Source: Glycocaulis profundi (GTDB taxonomy: Bacteria; Pseudomonadota; Alphaproteobacteria; Caulobacterales; Maricaulaceae). From it: a DNA stretch of 64,000 nucleotides. A program made the translations under genes and the position numbers. Shown here piece after piece: positions 57,890-64,000 of the stretch (position 1 is the first letter of the stretch; each line of letters begins with the position of its first letter). Location of the stretch: positions 62,001 to 126,000 of the forward strand of contig VJOU01000008.1 of the NCBI GenBank assembly GCA_007050995.1, read 5' to 3'. Under the pieces are notes generated by a model. It was not told where the DNA came from. It made no database searches and saw only the letters and a list, made by a program, of their open reading frames with translations.

Positions 57890-58816
57890 TCAGCGCCTGC
57901 CCGCCCAGCCCTCGAAAAGCGTGTCGAGCACCGCGGCGCTGGCCAGCGGCTGATCCAGGATCAGGTGATGCTCGGCCTCGGGCACGGTGATGAATGGCGC
58001 GCCGGTGAACACCGCGCGCATGTGATCCCACACCTCCGCCTGCATCAGAGAAGAGCGCGCGCCGCGCACGAAGGCGAGCGGGCAGCCCGCCGCGGCGGCG
58101 ATGTTTTCAGGATCGCGCGGCTCGTAGCTCAGCTTGCCCCACAGATCGGGATCGAACAGCCAGGTGAACCCGGCCTCGGTCCGTTTGATCGAGCCGCGGG
58201 CGATGTGATCGACCAGCCACAGGTTTTCGCATTCCTGCTCGGGCAGGAGGCGGAAGCGCGCCAGAGCGGCGGTCAGGTCCGCATAGGTCTTCCCGCCCCG
58301 GCGCGGGGGCGGCGACGTGCGCTGGCGCTCCTGCCGCCGGATCGGACTGTCCAGAATGACCGCGCCCGCCAGATCGCCGCCGAAGCCCTGCGCGCACTGC
58401 AAGGTGACGAAGCCGCCGAAGGAATGGCCCGCGAAGACCGGCCGCCCGGCCTCGAACGCGCCTGCGTCCTCGGCGGCCGCGCGCATGTCCGCGGCGTGGC
58501 TGGCCATGTCATAGCTGTCGCGCCAGCCGCTCTCGCCCATCCCGGCGATGTCCGGCGCGATCACCCGGCGGCCCTGCCCGGCCAGGAAGGGCGCGATGGC
58601 GTCCCACCAGCCCTTGTGGGCGGTGCCGCCATGGATCAGCACGATGGCCGGATCGCCCCGGCGGCCCCAGGCCTTCCACGCGATCCCGATCCCCGCATGG
58701 TCGGTCGTGCCAGTCTCGACGGGCATTTTCAGCGCGCGCGCGAACCAGGCCGGAGCTTCGGGCGCGCGGCCTTCGAAACCGATCAGGGGCGCGGGCAGGC
58801 GGTCGGATTTCGGCAT
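57890..58816 (-). CDS. Alpha/beta hydrolase
   Basis: 308 residues from ATG 58816 (GAGGGG upstream). Oxyanion strand IVLIHGGTAH, nucleophile elbow GHSFGG and the C-terminal His in EAEHHLI give an intact catalytic set. A lid with Arg-rich sequence lies near residue 180 (RRQERQRTSPPPRRGG). Substrate unknown; ester or lactone hydrolysis is likely. It is cytoplasmic. It diverges from the sigma-54 regulator gene with about 276 bp between the starts. Confidence 0.85.
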   Translation of the reverse strand: MPKSDRLPAPLIGFEGRAPEAPAWFARALKMPVETGTTDHAGIGIAWKAWGRRGDPAIVLIHGGTAHKGWWDAIAPFLAGQGRRVIAPDIAGMGESGWRDSYDMASHAADMRAAAEDAGAFEAGRPVFAGHSFGGFVTLQCAQGFGGDLAGAVILDSPIRRQERQRTSPPPRRGGKTYADLTAALARFRLLPEQECENLWLVDHIARGSIKRTEAGFTWLFDPDLWGKLSYEPRDPENIAAAAGCPLAFVRGARSSLMQAEVWDHMRAVFTGAPFITVPEAEHHLILDQPLASAAVLDTLFEGWAGRR

Positions 58817-59092
58817 GGCGGCCCCTCTTCGGTGAACGCTGTTCAGACCTGCAGCGGTAGGCCGCGAGGGGAGCCGCGTCAATCGCGGCGGGCGCATGGC
58901 TGGTCCCGACCGTTATTCCTAACCGATTGTTTACCCTAACCAATCCTCACCACGCCTTAAACGCCGTTTTTACGGAGGGTGTCCCATAACGGCGCCATGA
59001 AGGGACGGGCCGAGGGACGTCGTCACGCGGAACACCGCGGACGCACGCCCCGCCGAAGCCCCGACCGGTGGGAACCGAAAAGGTATTGGGTG

Positions 59093-60559
<1,467 letters not shown>

Positions 60560-60619
60560 CGCCGCGCTTGCCATCGCCTGACGGACGCATCAGCCTCTTC
60601 CCATGACGGGGAGAGGCTG

Positions 60620-62290
60620 ATGCGCGTCCTGACGGTTGTTTTCGCCCTTGTGATCCTCGCCGCCTGCGGCGAGCGGGCGGCGCGCCCGGCGCCGGACACC
60701 GTGCGCACGATCAGCCAGGGCGAGATCGTCGGGATCGAACGCGGCGAGGCCCGCGCCTGGCTGGCCGTCCCCTATGCCGCCGCGCCCGAGGGCGCTTTGC
60801 GCTGGCGCGCGCCGCGGCCCGCCCCGCTGTTCGAGGGCCGGTTCGAGGCCACTGCGCACGGCGAGCGCTGCGCCCAGATCACCACCGGCTTCGACCGGGT
60901 CTCGGGCGAGCGGGCGGGCCGCATCGCGGGGTCGGAGGACTGCCTGACGCTGGACGTGTACGCGCCCGAGGGCGCGGGCCCGGACGATGCCGGCCGGCCG
61001 GTGATGGTGTGGATCCATGGCGGGGGCAATGTGTGGGGCCGGTCGGCGCGCTATGACGGGGCGAGCCTGGCCGCCGGTCAGGACGTGGTGGTCGTCGCCA
61101 TCCAGTACCGGCTCGGCCCGCTGGGCTTCTTCGCCCACGAGGCGCTGAGGGCGGACGCGGAGACCCGCGCCGACGCGGCGGCCAATTTCGCCCTGCTGGA
61201 CATGATCGCGGCGCTGGAATGGGTGCGCGAGGACATCGCCGCCTTCGGGGGCGATCCGGGGCGGGTGACGGTGTTCGGCGAGAGCGCAGGCGGGCACAAC
61301 GTGGCGGGCCTGCTGGCCTCGCCGCTGGCCGAGGGACTGTTTCACCGCGCCATCATCCAGTCGGGCAGCTTCGAATCGGTGTCCCTGCGCGAGGCCGAGC
61401 GCGGCGGGCGGGGGATCGCCAACCCGTCCGGCCCCGCCGCGGCGATGATCACGGGCGGGCAGCTCAGCGCCGAGGCCCTGCGCGCGGCGGATCTGGACGC
61501 CGTGTTCGGCGCCTATGAGCAGACCGGCGGCGCCTTCCTGAACCTGCCGCGCATGATCGCGGACGGGGTGACCCTGCCCGCCGAAGGCCTGCGCGCGGCG
61601 CTGGAGAACCCGGGCAGCTTCAACGACGTGCCGGTGATCACGGGCGTGAACCGCGACGAGATGAAGTTGTTCAACCTGTTCGACGACAACCTGACCCGTC
61701 GCCGCTTCGGCGTGCTCTACGAGGCGCGCGACCCGGACTTCTACGACGCGATCAGCGAGCATCAGAGCCGGGCCTGGCGGGTGGCGGCGGTCGATGGCCC
61801 GGCCACGGCGATGGTCCGGGGCGGACACCGGGACGTGTGGGCCTACCGGTTCGACTGGGACGAGGGCGGGAGCCTGCTGGGCATGGATATGTCGCGCCTG
61901 CTGGGGGCGGCCCACGCCATGGAGATCCCGTTCGTGTTCGACCATTTCCGCTATTTCGGCCCGCTCGACCGCCTGCTCTTCACCCGGGCCAACCGCGAGG
62001 GCCGCGAGGCGCTGTCAGCCGAGATGGGCGCGCGGTGGGCCGCGTTCGCGCGCGACGGCGAGCCGGGCGAGGGCTGGGCGCGCTGGACGCCTGACGGCGC
62101 GCTGATGCGGTTCGACAGCCCCGAGGGCGGCGGGCCGGAGATGATCGAAGGCGGGGACGGCTTCGAGGCGATGGCGATGGATCTGGCCGCGGATGAGCGC
62201 GTCAGCGAGGCGCAGCGCTGTCAGATCGTCCGGTCCGTCATGGCCTGGCGGTCCGGTGCGGAGGCGCTGGCGGCCGCCTGCCCGGACTGA
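60620..62290 (+). CDS. Type B carboxylesterase lipoprotein
   Basis: 556 residues with a lipobox (ILAAC, Cys15) near the N-terminus. COesterase fold: EDCLTLDVYAPEG, the HGGGNVWG oxyanion loop, nucleophile Ser222 in GESAGG and an acidic residue in NRDEMKLF. The late catalytic His is probably in AHAMEIPFVFDHF. It hydrolyses esters at the cell envelope; substrate unknown. Its last 70 bases overlap the convergent monooxygenase gene. Confidence 0.87.
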   Translation: MRVLTVVFALVILAACGERAARPAPDTVRTISQGEIVGIERGEARAWLAVPYAAAPEGALRWRAPRPAPLFEGRFEATAHGERCAQITTGFDRVSGERAGRIAGSEDCLTLDVYAPEGAGPDDAGRPVMVWIHGGGNVWGRSARYDGASLAAGQDVVVVAIQYRLGPLGFFAHEALRADAETRADAAANFALLDMIAALEWVREDIAAFGGDPGRVTVFGESAGGHNVAGLLASPLAEGLFHRAIIQSGSFESVSLREAERGGRGIANPSGPAAAMITGGQLSAEALRAADLDAVFGAYEQTGGAFLNLPRMIADGVTLPAEGLRAALENPGSFNDVPVITGVNRDEMKLFNLFDDNLTRRRFGVLYEARDPDFYDAISEHQSRAWRVAAVDGPATAMVRGGHRDVWAYRFDWDEGGSLLGMDMSRLLGAAHAMEIPFVFDHFRYFGPLDRLLFTRANREGREALSAEMGARWAAFARDGEPGEGWARWTPDGALMRFDSPEGGGPEMIEGGDGFEAMAMDLAADERVSEAQRCQIVRSVMAWRSGAEALAAACPD

Positions 62291-63765
62291 ACGACCGGTC
62301 GTTCGCTTCTCTCATATTCGTTTGGTGATGCGGATTTCAGCATGCGGCGGAAGTCCGCCGCGTTGCCCGGATACAGGGTCTCGATGCGGCCGTCGGGCCG
62401 CCGGTACCAGCTCTTGCACCCGCCTTTTGCCCAGACCGTGTCCTGCAGCCGGGCCTGAATGTCCGCGTTGTAGGCCGCCTGCGCCTCGGGGCGGGGGCTG
62501 AGCAGGCCGCGCTCGCCCGCGCCTTCGATGAGCGGGATGATGTAGTCCAGATGCGCCTCGATCATGAAGACCACCGAGGTCGTGCCCACGCCGGTGTTCG
62601 GGCCCGCGACCAGCCACAGATTGGGATAGCCGGCGACCGCCGCGCCGCGGTGCGCCTCGGCCATGTCCGCCCAGTCGTCCGACAGCCTGCGCCCGCCGGG
62701 GCCGGTCACGTCCAGCGAGCGCATGTGGCCCGCCAGATCATACCCCGTGGCGAACAGCACGATGTCGGCCTCGACATGCTCGCCGCTCGCCGCGACCACG
62801 CCGGTCTCGTCCAGCCGCGCGGCGGCGGACGGGATCAGGCGGACCGCGCCGCTCTCGATGGAGGCGTAGAAATCGTCCGAGATCAGGATGCGCTTGCAGC
62901 CCAGCTCGTAGGACGGGGCCATGGTGGCCTGCAGCGCGGGATCGCTGAGGGCGGCGTCCTTGCGCGTCATCAGCCGCCTGCGGAAGAAGCGTCCGATCTT
63001 CGAGCCCGGCTTGACGATCGGATAGACGACGGTGTCGAGCCGTTTATAGATCGCCCAGCGCCAGGCGCGGGCCAGACCGGGCACGCGGAAGACCGCCTGC
63101 AGGGCCTTGGAGTAGCGGTGGTTGCCGCGCGGGGCGATGTAGTTGGGCGTGCGCTGGAAGACGGTGACCTGAGCGCCCCGCCGGGCCAGTTCGGGGGCGG
63201 CCTGGATCGCGCTCGCCGCCGAGCCAATGATGGCGATCTTCCGGCCTGAGACGGGGGTGGATGCGGGCCAGCGGGCGGTGTGGAAGACCTCGCCGGTGAA
63301 CCGCGCCCGGCCCTCTATGGGCGGCTGGGCGGGCTCGTGCAGCCCGCCGATGGCGGCCACCACATGGCGCGCGGTCAGGCTCTCGCCGGTGGAGAGGGCG
63401 GCCCACCACAGGCCCGAGGCGTCGTCGAAGGCCAGCCGCTCCACCCCGGCGCCGAGCTTGAGCTTCGGTCTGAGCCCGAAGGCGTCCGCGCAGTCCTCGA
63501 GATAGGCGCGGATCTCCTCGCCGGGGGGATAGGCGCAGGACCAGTCGGGCTTGAGGCGGAAGGAATAGCTGTAGAAATGGGCCGGCACGTCGCTGGACGC
63601 GCCCGGATAGCGGTTCCACCACCACGTCCCGCCCACGCCTCCGGCGCGGTCGACCAGAACGATGTCCGTCAGCCCGGCCCGCATCAGCGCGCGCCCGGCG
63701 GCCAGCCCGCCGAATCCGGCGCCGATCACCAGTGCGTCGAGCGGGGGGCGGTCCGGGCGTGTCAT
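62221..63765 (-). CDS. FAD-dependent monooxygenase, Baeyer-Villiger type
   Basis: 514 residues from ATG 63765. First Rossmann GAGFGGLAAG (FAD), the BVMO fingerprint FTGEVFHTARWP (FxGxxxHxxxWP), second nucleotide site GSAASAIQAAPELA (NADPH) and the ATGYD motif in LFATGYD. It would insert oxygen next to a ketone or oxidise a heteroatom. The C-terminus runs on about 30 residues past the normal end (ASPNEYERSERPV and beyond) into the antisense of the esterase 3' end, because no stop occurs earlier. It is followed upstream by proB. Confidence 0.88.
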   Translation of the reverse strand: MTRPDRPPLDALVIGAGFGGLAAGRALMRAGLTDIVLVDRAGGVGGTWWWNRYPGASSDVPAHFYSYSFRLKPDWSCAYPPGEEIRAYLEDCADAFGLRPKLKLGAGVERLAFDDASGLWWAALSTGESLTARHVVAAIGGLHEPAQPPIEGRARFTGEVFHTARWPASTPVSGRKIAIIGSAASAIQAAPELARRGAQVTVFQRTPNYIAPRGNHRYSKALQAVFRVPGLARAWRWAIYKRLDTVVYPIVKPGSKIGRFFRRRLMTRKDAALSDPALQATMAPSYELGCKRILISDDFYASIESGAVRLIPSAAARLDETGVVAASGEHVEADIVLFATGYDLAGHMRSLDVTGPGGRRLSDDWADMAEAHRGAAVAGYPNLWLVAGPNTGVGTTSVVFMIEAHLDYIIPLIEGAGERGLLSPRPEAQAAYNADIQARLQDTVWAKGGCKSWYRRPDGRIETLYPGNAADFRRMLKSASPNEYERSERPVVQSGQAAASASAPDRQAMTDRTI

Positions 63766-63808
63766 GGCCCATCCTTTCCCGCCGCCGGGCCGGAAGGCAA
63801 GACCGGGC

Positions 63809-64000
63809 TCAGGCCGGGTCGAGAACCAGATCGGACGCATGGACCAGCGCCGCGCCCCGCCGCCAGCCCAGCGCGGCCTCGATCTGGCCCGACTGCAGCC
63901 CGGCGATGCGCGCCACCTCGTCGGACGCATAGCCGACGACGCCCTTGCCGACCGCCTCGCCGTCGGGTCCGAGCAGGCGCACGGCCTCCCCGCGCTGGAA
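63809..64000 (-). CDS. proB: Glutamate 5-kinase, C-terminal part (runs off window)
   Basis: Only the last 63 residues are present, in frame to base 64000. They match the ProB PUA domain: FQRGEAVRLLGPDGEAVGKGV, then YASDEVARIAG, QSGQIEAALGW and a final ALVHASDLVL. ProB starts proline synthesis by phosphorylating glutamate. It is leftward, 43 bp upstream of the monooxygenase gene. Confidence 0.85.
   Translation of the reverse strand, partial: FQRGEAVRLLGPDGEAVGKGVVGYASDEVARIAGLQSGQIEAALGWRRGAALVHASDLVLDPA

Overview
The window is a gene-dense, high-GC stretch of an alphaproteobacterial chromosome, with features pointing to the Caulobacterales/Maricaulales side of the class. The clues are the replication cluster rpsT - dnaA - dnaN - recF - gyrB, the neighbouring mutM - ubiE - ubiB - coaC/coaB - dut group, a GST-fold protein resembling FzlA, the three-gene (pntAA/pntAB/pntB) transhydrogenase with an aa3-oxidase subunit IV-like gene, HslV with a pro-segment, and a dense cluster of GANTC (CcrM methylation) sites before dnaA. 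No lineage assignment was possible beyond this. There is no rRNA, no complete tRNA, no CRISPR array, no prophage and no insertion sequence.

Layout. 0-9 kb: envelope and peptide functions (partial M16 peptidase lipoprotein, fused dipeptide-type ABC ATPase, orphan multi-PAS histidine kinase, Tricorn-like periplasmic protease). 9-21.8 kb: housekeeping (valS of archaeal/type-2 character, fzlA-like, cation efflux, alkaline phosphatase, uppP, uup, hslV, lolA-like, DUF2244, AraC-HTH/MGMT fusion, DUF4242). 21.8-23 kb: a gene-poor 0.5 kb gap followed by one AT-rich, probably acquired, membrane-protein gene placed directly after the gyrB stop. 23-30.2 kb: gyrB, recF, dnaN, dnaA and rpsT, all leftward, with a 0.47 kb regulatory gap before dnaA. 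30.2-39.5 kb: enoyl-CoA hydratase, TraB/GumN protein, mutM, then rightward YbaY-MliC lipoprotein, ubiE, a 45-residue membrane ORF, ubiB, an AbrB-Doc toxin-antitoxin pair with its own promoter/operator, coaC and coaB as separate overlapping genes, a secreted protein and dut. 39.5-43.6 kb: rbfA - truB - rpsO - pnp with clear terminators. 43.6-64 kb: DUF885 metallopeptidase-like protein, palindromic repeat element, glpQ-like, small membrane and lipoprotein genes, class A PBP, an unrecognised lipoprotein, a CitE-like lyase, a pyridoxal kinase-DUF429 fusion, a serine hydrolase, transhydrogenase operon, hydrolase, sigma-54 response regulator, carboxylesterase, a Baeyer-Villiger-type monooxygenase and the 3' end of proB.

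How it works together: the centre is the replication-initiation and translation core (DnaA, sliding clamp, RecF, gyrase, S20, S15, PNPase, RbfA, TruB), with ubiquinone, CoA and dUTP metabolism beside it. The accessory signals most worth a second look are the AT-rich gene behind gyrB, the toxin-antitoxin cassette between ubiB and coaC, the split coaBC, the pyridoxal kinase-DUF429 fusion, and several small or fused envelope proteins. I saw no clear multi-gene novel system. All family calls are from motif recognition by eye; no database search was run.
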